Positions 1 through 12,455 of a stretch of DNA of 64,000 nt are shown here, piece by piece (positions within the stretch are counted from its first letter, which is position 1; every line of letters starts with the position of its first letter). A program made the translations under genes and the position numbers. A model generated the notes under the pieces. It saw only the letters and a list, made by a program, of their open reading frames with translations. It made no database searches and had not been told where the DNA came from. The DNA is from Luidia sarsii (lineage: Eukaryota; Echinodermata; Asteroidea; Paxillosida; Luidiidae). The stretch lies in contig OX465112.1 of the NCBI GenBank assembly GCA_949987565.1, positions 11,920,536-11,984,535 of the forward strand. The letters are read 5' to 3'.

Positions 1-814
1 TTCTTTTTTTTGGGGGGGGGGGGTGGAAGGGGAATGAACCCTATTTTTTTTAGGTTTGTCCCTTAATTTGGTGTAAATCTGTAAATTGAGCATGGCCATC
101 AACATAATGGTGCATTAGGAACTTTTGAGGAACTTTTCAGCTCATGAAAGAGGACGTACACATAAAAAGTAGGCCCTAATTATTTTTGGAAAGGGATCTG
201 CTAGCTATCCAATCCTTAGATGGAGGCCCCAATCACTATGCTTGTCATTGCATGCTCTACATACTGTATACATGTACCTGGATATATGAAGAAAACACCC
301 AGGAAACTTGGGTAGGAATCAACCTCAGGACCTTTTTCAGGTGTCAGAACTGCTCCGTGATTGTATAAAACAAATTCGTTGTACTAGTTTTCCCCAAGCA
401 GGGAGTGGTTCGGGGTGGAGAGCTGACAAGACGCTGAGAATGGGAAGCCAAAGCCGTGTTGATCAGAGAAAAGGCTGGGATCAGATCAACCCAAGCTTAT
501 TATTTCGCTCGTCCCACCAGCCTGCCTGCCGTGCCCATGTAAGACAGGCTTACCCAGACCCTCGTGATAACAAAGTCTGTTTTGACAAGAGATTTTTTTA
601 CTTAACCCTCATGTCCTCTCTCTATCCGCCGCCTTTGGCTGCGAAGGGAAGGGAAGCGATTAGCTGAGAAATCAGCTGACAGCAAAGGGAAAGTATTACT
701 CTGCTCAGTTCTCAACTCTACGCAGACAGAGTGGATCTCACAGACTCACAGTAAATGTACGCTTTGTGAATGTGAAAGCAAAGGGGGAACAAACAAGAAA
801 TTGAAAAAATTCTG

Positions 815-1790
815 TCTTTGAGAAAGGTCCTGCTTCTACTGTAGCTAGGATTGTAACATCATGGATGAAGGAAGTATGCCCTCTACATATGTATGGAAGA
901 TTTTCCTTTTGGGGGAATATACACATTATGCAAGTCCGTAAGCAATAAATAGCAATTATATAGTGTTTATTGGTAAAGGTATGTGGATTGATTTAGTGCA
1001 AAGTATTAATTGATAAGTGGAGTATATGAATAATGGTATAGCCAAAAGGGTACATACATTGTAGATACCTAAATAAAAGGGGAATACTGTACTTGTAAAT
1101 ATGGTTGAGAACATTCTTGCGGTTTACTGAAATGATACATTTTTAAGTGCTTTCCTTGTACAGTATCAATATTGAGATTTCACAACCAGGAACCTGTTAG
1201 TATAGTACGGTGTGTATAGTGTAAATATTTTGAATAAATCTAAAGCAGTCTTTTAGATTTAAGAAGTGTCTGTGTACACCAATCCTGTCTGTAAAAGTCT
1301 GTCCGTCACAGTGTTAGCTGTGACATTGTTGTCTACTCATTGAAGATATATGAAGAAACAGAGCTACAGTCAAAGGATCCAGTTAGTCTGGATTGTTTTG
1401 TTTTATTTCAATCTTGTGGAGGGAGGGGGAGTGCAGGGAGGCTGGCGACAGTGATATGATGTGACGGAGTGACATCAATCAGCACCAGTCATGAGGTTGG
1501 CAACGGGCAATGGTCAGACAGGTTGCCAGGTCACATGATAATGTCCCTTCACTCGCAGAATCTTTAATGTGCGCCAGCAGTTGGAGAACCACTTTATAAT
1601 TCAGCCGGTTTTCAGTAAAACGGCAAAATGTGGAGGACCGCCATCCTCATTTGGAAGAATCAGAATCGCGGCACCTTAGAGGAATGGCTTGCTGGGATCC
1701 GTCGAAACATCAAGCCAATTGAATTTTTGAGATTTGTATAATATTGATTTCAGTCAGTAAGCAGTTTGGAACATTCTTCTATCACTTTGG
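815..1790 (+). repeat. Two small Rep-A relics near the window start
   Basis: CTTTGAGAAAGGTCCTGCTT lies at about 816-835 and a right-end piece, TTTCAGTCAGTAAGCAGTTT, at about 1749-1768. The DNA between them is ordinary AT-rich sequence without a recognisable gene. Other scraps: 30488-30536, 35203-35240, 39580-39665, 48285-48320. Confidence 0.55.
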
Positions 1791-2426
1791 TTTTCATAGA
1801 AATTTAATTAACCCAAGGACTTTAACATCCAAGGAACTGTTTAAAATATGCGATATAGGCCTATATGTGTGTCTTTTGTTGCATCTTTGGGACAGCCTTA
1901 TTTTAGAAAAGAGACAAATCCTGGTAGTGGTACAGTTTATCTGAATTTAGCGGACTCACAAGAAACAAAACACAAAAAGATGGTCTTTTGGTAAAATGCC
2001 GCAAGAAAGACTTATTCCAAATCAAATTTGTGCAAGTGCCCTGCCTACGCACAAGGTTTTGCTTTGCGTCTGTGACGTCCTTGATTGTTTCAAATACGTC
2101 TGCCGTTACATGCATGCTTACACTCTTGCACATGATCATGGGTATTACGATTTACATGCATGCCTACGGTAGGTATGTGCCTACAGTATACATGTACCGG
2201 TATGTCTCTGTTTTCAGCACAATGACGTCATTTATACTGAGCGTGATCCAGTTTCCTGTACGTCACAGCGGGGCGGATAAATTTGCTTTTCGTCACTGTG
2301 GTCCTTCCACATTCTGTTACGAACCTTATTGTATTTGGAAGAAGAAAAAAAAACGCCTTGAAATTACATTCCTTTGTTTGTTTTAACTTTACTTTGTTTA
2401 TTGAAAAAATACATTTATAGAAAGCT

Positions 2427-2770
2427 GCATCCACTTTGTATAATCCCTATGAACTGCTGTAGCCAGGTTTACAATATTTTGTTGTTAGCATCACGATGAA
2501 AACATGGGCGTGCTCTTATACAGACAGATATACAGTGCTGTGGTGATGATGAACTGCTTCTGACTGGAGCCCCTACCCCAGCAAAGATATTCTAAGACTA
2601 CACGTATTAGGAAAGGTCACCATGTAAGGGTTGGATTGCTCAGGTGGTAAAACTAATACATTCATTACATTGTACACGTAGCACTGATACCTTCGACCAG
2701 AGGTCTCGGGTTCAAGTCCCAGTCCAGTCAAATTCTCTTTGCTCTTCTTCAGATTGTTTGAAATTTTCCA
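2427..2770 (+). repeat. tRNA-derived SINE composite, copy 1
   Basis: The tRNA-like part (about 2631-2731) has an A-box-like GGATTGCTCAGGTGG and a B-box GGTTCAAGTCC (2709-2719). The upstream 200 bp (GCATCCACTTTGTA, GAACTGCTGTAGCCAGGTTT, CTGCTTCTGACTGGAGCCCC) also recurs in the copy at 32.1-32.4 kb, so the whole unit moved or was duplicated together. It cannot be a working tRNA: the middle is too long and no acceptor stem pairs. Confidence 0.78.
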
Positions 2771-2810
2771 ATTACCGTAGTTGTCCTTTATTTTGCTTAT
2801 TTTTTGTTAA

Positions 2811-2958
2811 AGTGATATGCAGAAATGTTGCAATCTGCTTCACTGACTAAGATGACGTTTTGATCCTACACTGTATGTAGCTAGCTGAATGTTCTCAATG
2901 CCTTTGAGAAAGGTCCTGCTAGGATCGAAACGTCAGGCCCTCTTAATTCTTGTTATTT
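2811..2958 (+). repeat. Rep-A copy
   Basis: It begins AGTGATATGCAGAAATGTTG, has a decayed left arm, then CTTTGAGAAAGG, the hairpin GGTCCTGCTAGGATC and GAAACGTCAGGCCC. The right outer arm is missing. Confidence 0.8.
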
Positions 2959-3475
2959 AAAAAAAAAAGTCTACATGTATGTAATCTGAATGCAGTTCAA
3001 CTGGCAAGGTTTTACCTGGTGTATCGTTGGTGGCGCTCTTTACGTTATATTGTAACCATAGAGATGGGCATTACCTTACACTAGTATGCAAGTACATGTA
3101 CGTGCATAACATTGATTCCATTCCTGCGTGGATATAGTTTCATTCAATGTGGGTTTGCCATCCCTGTGACCTTGTTTCACATCACTCAGCATTCTGAGTG
3201 CCTTGCGGATGGCATGCTGAAGAGGAAATCCCCAGGAAGCATTGAGAGGGATTTGAACCCACATACATGTACACTGTACATGTACTCCTACATTCTGAAG
3301 CATCCAGTGGAACATGGATACATGCAGAGCTTGTCTTGGACATTTCACAATTTTCCCTGCACTCTTCCAAAGTTCCACTTGCTTTAATGTGCTGATTGTG
3401 CATACATATTGATATGTAGACTAGAGCATTCCTGGTTGTACAATGTACAGGAGTTGTGAACAATATTTATCTTCA

Positions 3476-3645
3476 AGTGATATACAAAAATGTTGCAAAC
3501 TGCTTACTGACTAAAATTACCAAAACGCAAATCTCAAAATTAAGAGGGCCTGACATTTCGATCCTAGAAGGACCTTTCTCAAAGGCCTTTGAGAAAGGTC
3601 CTGCTAGGATCGAAATGTCAGGCCCACTAAATTTTGACTTGAGAA
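3476..3645 (+). repeat. Rep-A copy with 80-bp near-perfect palindrome
   Basis: The core at 3546-3625 consists of two 40-bp arms with no loop and a single mismatch, centred on AAAGGCCTTT. Outside it the left arm carries ATGTTGCAAACTGCTTACTG. It is the most symmetric copy in the window. Confidence 0.92.
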
Positions 3646-4282
3646 TATTTACCTGTATCTTCATTTGTGTAGTGTTCATTCATGCTTGAAGTGTTTGCAT
3701 TCAACTTGAAAGCATCTTTGAAAGGGGATTAGAACGTCCAGATAAGTAGAAATGAGGTTGAATGGTACATGCAAGTACTATGTATTTTTCAAAGACTTTG
3801 TGAACAGTGAATACGTCCATTATGTCCACAAAGGTTTTATTGTGCCCAAGCCCATGCTGATATATGTATGTACTGTACGTACAGTAGTCAACATTTACCA
3901 GAACTTTTTCCATCATGCATTGCATGCACATGTACTCAGTCCTGTAGTGTAAAATGTAAATGTAAGCCAAGGTTTACTTTATCCATGCTTCGAAAGGAAA
4001 GAAAAAATTATCTGCCTAATTTTGTCTTTAGGTTTGTCTAAATGTACTACATGTACAGTATGTACGTATATTTATAAATTAACCAAAAATGGTTAGGATT
4101 TCCCTTTTTTTTTTTTATTTTTTTTTTTTTTTAATTTCCCACTCATTGTTCCTTTTCTTTGTTTGATATATTTCAATCAAATGATATCTTTTTGTTAATG
4201 TCCAGTTGGGAATATTGATTAATGATAGTAGTAATAGTAAATAGTAAGCATCAATGTCTGATATTATTATTATTATTATTAT

Positions 4283-4451
4283 CTTAAAATTTAGTGGGCC
4301 TGACGTTTCGATCCTAGCAGGACCTTTCTCTGCCTTTGAGAAAGGTCCTGCTTCTGCTAGGATCGAAATGTTAGGCCCACTAAATCTTAAGATTTTCATT
4401 TTGGTAATTTTAGTCAGTAAGCAGTTTGCAACATTTTTTGTATATCACTTC
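4283..4451 (+). repeat. Rep-A copy inserted in an ATT microsatellite
   Basis: It runs from CTTAAAATTTAGTGGGCC to TTTTTGTATATCACTTC, with ATTATTATT tracts on both sides, as expected if the target was an (ATT)n run that was duplicated. It has both core arms and the complete right outer arm (TTTTAGTCAGTAAGCAGTTT). Confidence 0.9.
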
Positions 4452-4665
4452 ATTATTATTATCAGTAGAGTTACTGGGCATCAAACCATAATTGTAATCA
4501 TGTTCAGGGTCAACCAAACAGGTTGCAATAGATTGAATTAAGATGCTCAAAATACCTACTCTTAATAATATGGACAACCCTGGTCTAATTTGTTCATCAC
4601 CTGGAACAGTAATATCGGGAAATATGACCGATTATTACGTTAATTGTTACGAAAGGTAATTGAAA

Positions 4666-4745
4666 CAAAAATGTTGCAAACTGTCTACCAACAAATGACC
4701 AAAAATAAGCCTGTTTTTCAAAGACCGTTAGGGAAAGTCTCTGCA
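4666..4745 (+). repeat. Decayed Rep-A fragment
   Basis: Only CAAAAATGTTGCAAACTG, a weak ACCAAAA segment and a mutated core remain. Confidence 0.5.
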
Positions 4746-5711
4746 AGCAACTACATGTATTGGCCCTCTCAAATGTTTGGATAATTCTCACAATGTTGCA
4801 AATAAAATGCACCATCATTTTTCGTGATTCCATAATCCTTGGCCAAGGAAGGACCCATGTATATCCATGCCGTATGTGCATTTGGAAATTGTATGTTTGA
4901 GTGCTGCTCATACATGTACCTGGGTATATGTACATGCAGTATATTTATGCAACCAAAGTTTTATCTCGTCATTAAGGGAAATAACTCCCAAGGGAGTTAT
5001 TTGGCCCACCGGTTAATATCGTAAGCCACTTTCTGTAAATGTCAATCCCCATTAATGCAAGTATGTGGTTAGCAACCGTGCATGTATATCATTTCCAAAG
5101 GCTTCCATCGTCCGGCCGTAAAGACTGAATTTTTTTTCTTCTGAATATTTAAAAACCTGGATGTGCGGTGGTTGGTCGTATGGCGGGGATATAACTGCTA
5201 CATGTACAACCACTACACCACTTGATAGGTAGGGACGCTGATCAAATTTAACTGCGGATTATTGTAGCGGTGCTAGGCCCTAATTGGATTACTCCCCCCC
5301 CCTCTCTCCCCCTCTCCCCCTCTCCTCCTCCTTTCCTCTCTCCCTTGCCTCTTCTCCAGTCGTCTGCTTAAACCGTCGTGGCTGAAACGATGCCGGGGTA
5401 ATCCGCGATTGAAGTCAGACGGATCGATCCGTTCATGATACACAGACACGCGTATAACTGCACGGGGCTACGCTTGCCTTATTAAGCATGCGGCTATGCT
5501 GGAAGAAGTAAACCTGGCTAATTTGAGACGCATGCCGCCGAGGGTAATGGACTCCCCTCCCGACCACAAAAAAAAAAAAAGAGAGAAAAAAGAGGGGAAG
5601 TTTTTCTTTCAATTATAATTGACCCATTTTGTTGTATTTTTAATCAAAATCCGAACACAGCACACATTCAGATATCAGTTCAGATACTTATTGAACTCTA
5701 CCCACATTTAA

Positions 5712-5841
5712 GTAATTTAAAAGTGATGTATACAAAAATGTTGCAAACTGCTTAACTAACTAAAATTACCAATTGCCTCTGAGAAAGGTCCTCCTAGGAT
5801 GGAAACGTCAGGCCCACTAAATTTTGTAATTTAAAAGTGAT
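5712..5841 (+). repeat. Rep-A copy with 16-bp flanking direct repeats
   Basis: The element (5728-5825) carries GTTGCAAACTGCTTAACT, CTGAGAAAGGTCC and GAAACGTCAGGCCC. It is bounded by identical GTAATTTAAAAGTGAT at 5712-5727 and 5826-5841. The last five bases resemble the element end, so the true duplication may be about 11 bp. Confidence 0.85.
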
Positions 5842-6592
5842 TTAGATGTCGATTTATAGTTTGATATTGTACGTGTACATGTACATGCATGTAAACAGTG
5901 TATGTAATTTACTGTATGTACGGATGTTTACGACATATGTAGATATCTCAGATGTCTGAAGATCCATACAGCTATTTAATTTCATAGAATCAAATTGTCC
6001 ATATCTAGCAGACATACCCATTCGACTTGAAATAAAATTGATTATTGAGCCAAGCATATTTGACTGGAATTGGTCCACATTCCCAAAATGTTAGCTTTAA
6101 AGTAAGGCACGTGTTTTTTTCTAGGTTTTATTTTGTCATTTTTTAAATGATAGTTATCTTATCTGTGTCACTGTGTGTCTGGTTGCATGTGATGGCATGT
6201 CTGTCCCCAGCCAAACGACCTTCATGGTTTGAAAGATATTCTAGCAAATGGCCCAGAAAACCAAATATTGACACAAAAGCTGATTAAAAATAAGGCAGTC
6301 CACAGATCAAATTCCATGGAGAGGCACTCAGTATTCCTGTTAGAAATGTTATCCACCCAGTACCCATAATAAAAACTACAAACATGCAGGCCTTTTTCCC
6401 CCCTTTTGATTTACCAAATCATAAAGATTGAAGTGGAATAGTGAGTAATCTGAGTATATATTTTCCAAAGGGATATTTCAGCATCCTTGTCTTAATTTCA
6501 GATGCCCCTTTTCAACTAAAATTGGCAAGCCAAAGTATCCCAATCAAATGGCACATCTTTCAATATCCAGCAACATAGTACACAGACCCTGG

Positions 6593-6970
6593 TTTAAAGC
6601 CCCTACACAACATTGGTAAGATGGAAAAACAGAAATGTTCACAGATTTACATGAAACTTATACAGTTTTAAGATGGTTATAGTAGACACCTCTCACTGAA
6701 ATATTTCTGCCTAAAATATTGTATTTTGGGAGAAAAGAGAAATCGTTTACGTCTCGCCGAGATTTAACTATTTTTCGGAACAGTAGTGAGTACAGCATTA
6801 AATGCTGCATTTTCGTGAAACAAATGAAGCGATTTTCACGATTCTCTCGAGACTCGGTGGGCGGATTGAGCTGTGATTTTCACAGGTGTGCTATTTCATG
6901 CATATGTTGGATCAGACAACATATGGATGCTATTCTTTGACCTCGACCAATGTTGTGTAGAGGCTTTAAA
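6593..6970 (+). mobile_element. Rep-C, 378-bp terminal-inverted-repeat element
   Basis: The ends TTTAAAGCCCCTACACAACA and AATGTTGTGTAGAGGCTTTA are inverted repeats of about 22 bp. The interior matches 25167-25527 along its whole length (for example ACAGATTTACATGAAACTTA and CATGCATATGTTGGATCAGA). There is no coding capacity, so it is non-autonomous. Confidence 0.88.
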
Positions 6971-7314
6971 GTAGCCCAATCTTTACTAGATATCATTAGG
7001 TAACAATTGATTACATCACTGCAAAGGCTTATTGTGTGCTGTCTGTGTGATGAATCATCTGTAGTACATGTATCTTTAAGACTCCGGAGGATATTAGGAG
7101 GTTAAATGTGGAAGGACATCACGTTTTCAATTTATTAGAATTCAACCCTGGGTGGTGCCCGGCTCACCTTTGAGATGAGGTCACTGTGGGAAAAAAATTG
7201 ACTACCATAATGCACATGGGCACATGTACATGTACATGTGTTTAGTACAGATACATGTATGCTCTGTGTCCAGTATCCTGAATTGAATGGGCTATACTTG
7301 GAGCCTGGAGGATT

Positions 7315-7645
7315 ACTACTATTGTTGCTGCTGTTAGTGCTTCTGCTGTTGCTGCTGTTGCTGCAATTGATGCCGTTGTTGTTGATGTTGTTGCTATTCT
7401 TACAATTGTCATTGCTATTGTTGCTGCTGCTATTGTTGCTGCTGCTGTTGTAATTGCTGCTGATATCATTGTTGCTGTTGAATAATGTTGTTTCCGCTGC
7501 TGTTGTTGCTTCAGATTGCTACTGTGGCTACTGCTGCAGCTGTTGCTGTTGCTGTTGTTGTCTGTTGTGGTTAATGTTTTCTGTATATATGATTATTGTT
7601 GGCATTGTTACCGATGCTACTGCTGCTGTTCTTGTCATTGATGAT
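7315..7645 (+). repeat. Imperfect TTG/CTG trinucleotide tract
   Basis: About 330 bp of mixed TTGTTG and CTGCTG triplets. Frames on both strands stay open as leucine-, valine- or alanine-rich strings. They have no other protein character and are rejected as genes. Confidence 0.9.
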
Positions 7646-8526
7646 TGAGGGCTGATGTTTGTTTGAGGAGGCTAATTACCGTATGTTCATGTACATGAAG
7701 GCAAATGAGTTACCGGCTCTTTTCAGAGCCACATTCCATCTCAGATTTACATGGTGTCACCACAAACCTTCCACTTTGTACTTCCAGGACTACTGCCTAT
7801 TGTTTTTGGAGGAAATGCTGTACCGGTAACTCAAAATACATACACCAGTAATGCTCAATTTACATCAAATGCACACGATACATAACGTGTACAGATTTCT
7901 TAATCCATGAAATGACCTGATTAGATTTTAAATTTGATGTTTCAGAATGGCTCATAACAAGAATAGACCCCCCTCTTATAATGTATGGAACAAACTTTTC
8001 CTGTAAAGCAAACATACATGTACATGTAAACTGGTCTTCCATTACAAGTGACACTGAGTATAATGTACGACTTGTTAACACTCGGCAGTCAACACACCCA
8101 TTCATATGCACATTTTCACACACAGACGCATGTTGGCTTTTGTGTGAAGGAAATCACCCATATCACAGGATGTGCCATATAATAGAACTGCTTTTTGTCC
8201 CTAAATCCAAAGACGTTGCGTTGTCAGCCTTGAGTAACATACCTGTACACAAAGATGTAATACCCCTCTCCAGCTTGTTCCATAGAGGTGAGTGTATTTT
8301 ATACTTTGGCCGACAGCCAGGGACTTTAGTCAGGGCAATAGTTTCCCTCTTTTCTCAATTTTCAAGTGAGTACCGGTACCCGGTAATCTTTGCTCAGTTG
8401 AAGTACATGAACATGTACATGTTTGAATTTACCAATCTCAAATAATTGGGTGTTATTGTTAAAGTGATACATCTGCATGGGATTCTAGATCTTCATTGAA
8501 CTGCATTGACTTGACTGTGTACCTGT

Positions 8527-8717
8527 ACCTGAAATCTTTACTCATGCGCCATAACATCTGATTAAAAATAGACTGCCATTATAAATGTTTACTGTCAATT
8601 TTTTTTTCATCTGAAAGTGTGTAAGCTATGATACCTGAAATCTTCACTCTTGCGCCATAAATAACATTTATTAAAAATAGACGGCCATTATAATCTGAAG
8701 GTGTGTAAGCTATGATA
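8527..8717 (+). repeat. Tandem duplication, two units of about 85-107 bp
   Basis: Each unit starts ACCTGAAATCTT, has TGCGCCATAA, TTAAAAATAGACGGCCATTA (or ACTGCC) and ends GTGTGTAAGCTATGAT. Unit 1 has about 20 extra bases around a poly-T run. Confidence 0.85.
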
Positions 8718-9899
8718 CTTATATAATACTTATACCAATCCATGTAATGTATGGATGAGTCAAAGTGTTCAGTTGTAAACTGTTAGCCTAATAATTAATA
8801 TCATAAAGGAAATGACAAGAACTGAGTGATGGTTTTTGAATTGGGGCCCTATTGAAATTAGGCTCCTTACAACACTCACTGGCTAATGACTGAATGGTGT
8901 GAGACAGTGCATCCTTGCTCTATGGACAGTGCAACCAACTCCGTTCACAGAGGAAGGTGTTATTTAGTGCATGTTCCAACTTCCAAGGCTAAATTTACAT
9001 ATTTGCTTTAACATTGTAGTCTGAAGCTGAGAAAATACGTGTTAATCTCATATTTGTGCAAGGGTTGCTGGGCTGTATTTACCCAAGCAAACGGTAGTTA
9101 TCTTTGTGTGCTTTCCATCAGACCTAATCATGAGCATACAGTGGTGTTTATTATCGATAGTTATGCAACAAACCACGCATGTATTTGTTTGTAATCTTTG
9201 TATTGGAGACTTTGTACCATTTCTAACAGCATTGTCGTTTATAGAAATTGCCAAAGTGAACAATGAGATGAGTGTAACTGTTGATGTATGTACATGTGCC
9301 GTGCATGTACTGCACGTTAGGAAAGTTGGTCAAACCTTTATAGTCAGATGGTTGAAGGGATAGGGTTTGGTAATGAGGGACATGTGAGTATTACGCTTTC
9401 AGTTTTTAGCGAAATGCGGGTCAATAAGGAAAGGCAGTCGGTACTACATACAAGGCCTACAGCACAAGTCGACATGGTTTCAACGCAAATGCGACTGACT
9501 ACCGCGTTGAGGCTCCCTCCCGCTTGCGGAGAGGGAACAATCAATTTTTATTGTCAGTGCAATTTGTCGTGACGCCAAGCAAGGGGGGAGAATGTTCAAT
9601 TGGAGGGGGAAGGGGTGGAACTGGTAAAGCGGGCATTCGGGATGAGGGAGGAAGTGGTGGGGTGGGGGAGAGGCAGGCGCGGGGGTGGAGATGGTTGAGA
9701 GTAAGCCCAGAGTAGCCATAAATTATCCGGCAAGTCACCAACTGCCACAGTAATTCATTATGCTTGATTAGTGGTTTGTCCGTCATATTCTTCCGGGCAC
9801 AGCAATCAATTTTACCGGCGTGTGTGTGTGTGTGTGTGTGTTGGAGGTTAGAGAGAGAGAGAGAGAGAGAGGGGAGGGGAGGAGGAAGAGAAGAGGAGA

Positions 9900-10340
9900 G
9901 AAGGAGGAGGAGGGTCTGTGAGGCAGTTGCCGTGACGTCAAAAAGAAATGAATATTGACGTGTGGGCCGTGGGGTTGGAATGAAATTGAATTCTGCGCTG
10001 AGCTCTTCGGTCTGCTGTCTCTTTTTTTTTCCCTCTCTTCTTCTTCCCCTTTTTGTGTGTGTGTGGCCGCCCTCTTCCCCCGTCTCTCCCTCTCTCCCTC
10101 TCTCTCCGTACTGGGTTGGTGATGATAGTGTTTCGCAGTTGACTGCCTCGTAGTCTTTCCGTCTCCCGCGACTGTCCGCGTAACAGGGCATTTATGTGTC
10201 GCTCCTTCTCGAGGTGGGCTGCCGATTCTTCACGGTAAACGAGGCAGGGCGATAGTGGGGGAGAATGTGAGAGAGCTCCGGCCAGCAGCGTCTGTGATGA
10301 GGTCCACAGCGAATCCTAGCAGGTGGGTGCCGGGCGAGTT
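9900..10340 (+). promoter_or_regulatory. CpG-rich stretch, possible distal promoter or first exon
   Basis: CG dinucleotides are frequent in 10130-10340, unlike the flanking AT-rich DNA, and CCTAGCAG precedes GTGGGT at 10321, a possible splice donor. It lies 6.5 kb upstream of the SLC5A7 start codon. The left part is low-complexity GA, CT and TG runs. No gene is readable here on either strand. Confidence 0.2.
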
Positions 10341-10859
10341 TCCCGCTCTTCCCTCTTCGTCTAGCTCTCCTTCTCCCTTTGGATTATTTCACATAAGAGG
10401 GGTCTTGGGTTTGATTTCTTCCTGCGTCTCAGTTTTCTGATTATGAAAAGTGGCCTAGAAGCATTGCGCGGTAGGCCTTTTTTTTTGGGGGGGGCATACA
10501 GTAAAGTGTATGTGCACTTTTTGAAGTTTTCAATTCGGATATCTCCCTCATTCTTGGTTGCCCAAAGTGTACCGGTACTTGACAAATCTGGGAAGTTTGG
10601 GCCTTAGAAGTGAGCTTTTAATATTAAATAAACATGTGTAATGCATACATGCGATGCACATGTGTATTGTGAGTTCATGTATGCATGCATGTGCATTTTT
10701 TATGTACATTGTAAATCTCCATTGATTTTAACTGTACTGTTTCTTAACATGGTGGAGTGTATAGTGTGGGACATAATACACATGTATGTGCACATACTGT
10801 ATGTGTACAATTCGTACATTTGTCACATCTGGCTAGATTGTTGCTCACTTGTACCATGG

Positions 10860-11010
10860 TGCTTACAAGTGCACAGTGCATGCACCTGTACATGCAGAGT
10901 GACTGCACCTGCACATGCACATGCACAGTGCATGCACATGCACAGTGCATGCACCTGTACATGTACATGTACATGCACCTGTACATGTACATGTACATGC
11001 ACATGTGTAC
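10860..11010. repeat. Palindrome-rich ACATGCACCTGTACATG array
   Basis: Tandem 6-bp steps (ACATGC and ACATGT) with GTGCATGCAC and GTACATGTAC palindromes. It is open in several frames by periodicity only. Confidence 0.88.
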
Positions 11011-11394
11011 AGTATCTGTGACAATGACCCCAGGCTCACAGGTGGGTGCCTGTGCATACTGGGTAGTCTACCTGCACAGCATAATCTCATTCTTGTTGCC
11101 ATGTCCCAGGGTGTTCCCTTTTTCGTATTTTCTTTATCCGAGGGCAACGATGGAGAGGATTGGAGAGTCTTTGAAATAAGCGACGAAGCGTACGTATGGG
11201 ATTACCAGAGAAATGTTATGTACACTGTACATGTACTGAGGGCGCATGGACAATAATCAGATTTTGTCTTGCATCATATTTCCATATTGATTTAATGTCC
11301 AGTTCCACTGACTCTCTTTTTTGAAATATGAACTTCAATGTTCCCACCAGTAATACATGTCCATATATTTGCAGATGTGCATTGACCTTTATCA

Positions 11395-11590
11395 AACAAT
11401 GTAAATGTACAATGTACATTACCGGTAATTGTTTGGTACAATTTTACATGTACAATGTTCAATGTACATTATTTGGTACACTAAAATGTACAATGTACAT
11501 TGTTTGGTACACTTAAATGTACAATGTACTTTGTTTGGTACAACTGTACAATAGAATGTACAATGTGCAATGTACACATGTACTATGCAA
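11395..11590. repeat. Tandem repeat of about 34-bp units with TTTGGTAC
   Basis: Five to six units contain AATGTACAATGTACATT followed by GTTTGGTACA; each unit is itself palindromic around TGTACA. Confidence 0.88.
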
Positions 11591-12455
11591 AATTGTCTTT
11601 ATCATGAATGGGCTCAGTTACTCTACATGTAAAGTGAGACCATTGTAATTGATAGTCCAAAATATCTTAGAAATGGCTGATGGCAACCACATTTTATTCC
11701 TTTGGGAAGATCGAAACAGATTCATTTCTGGGGTGAAGATTTCTGCAGCCAATTCCATCTCCAATTGAAAAAAATCCAGCCTTTGAAATGTGTACAGATT
11801 CACATTGCCTTGATTATACCAGATTAAGGCAGATTTGATGGGATTTGTTCTAAAATGTTCTATCGTTTACCCGTGGCTCAAAATGCAGTGGCACGAGCAT
11901 ATGGTCATGCACATGTAGCGATTCATCAAAGCAGCCGGCACGCATATGGACTGTCAGTGAGAAATGCCGAACGACAAGGACATCTTCCAATCTTCAATTG
12001 TAGCCTCCCCACTCCCTGAAGACATGAGAATGTCCAGGAAGTTGGGATGAGAAGTGCATTGGACGAGGCGCGAGTACCTAGGGGAAGAAGGGGAGAAAAA
12101 AAACCCCACTGTTCTGTAATTCATGTATCAGCTGGCTGGCTAAGCCCTAGCAGAGAAGCACGCTTTGCCAATACACCTGCTGGAGTATTGGAGCTCTTAA
12201 ATGGTGGGGGAGCATACTATTTCAGTCGATCCTCGTATTGATTGGGCTCCTCTACTCTACCCCCCATCGGTGGTGCTCAGTTCATAGCACTGTGCAGTGT
12301 GCAGTCTGTTGTATTGGGGATGATGGGGGAGGGGAGTAATGGGACAAATCAGTGTAGAAGACAGTCAATTGTCTCCTCTGGGTGGCCCAGAATGACACTG
12401 GAAAGGGTGGAGAGGTGTGGATGGTGTTTGTTGGCTGAAAGGGTACCGGTACGTA

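Noticed and set aside
2631..2731. A functional tRNA gene
   Set aside because: A and B boxes are visible, but there is no pairable acceptor stem and the inter-box distance is too long; it is a SINE head.
9541..10191. 216-residue minus-strand frame
   Set aside because: Its content follows CT, CA and GA repeats, with no motif and no splice support; it overlaps a CpG-rich stretch, which keeps frames open.
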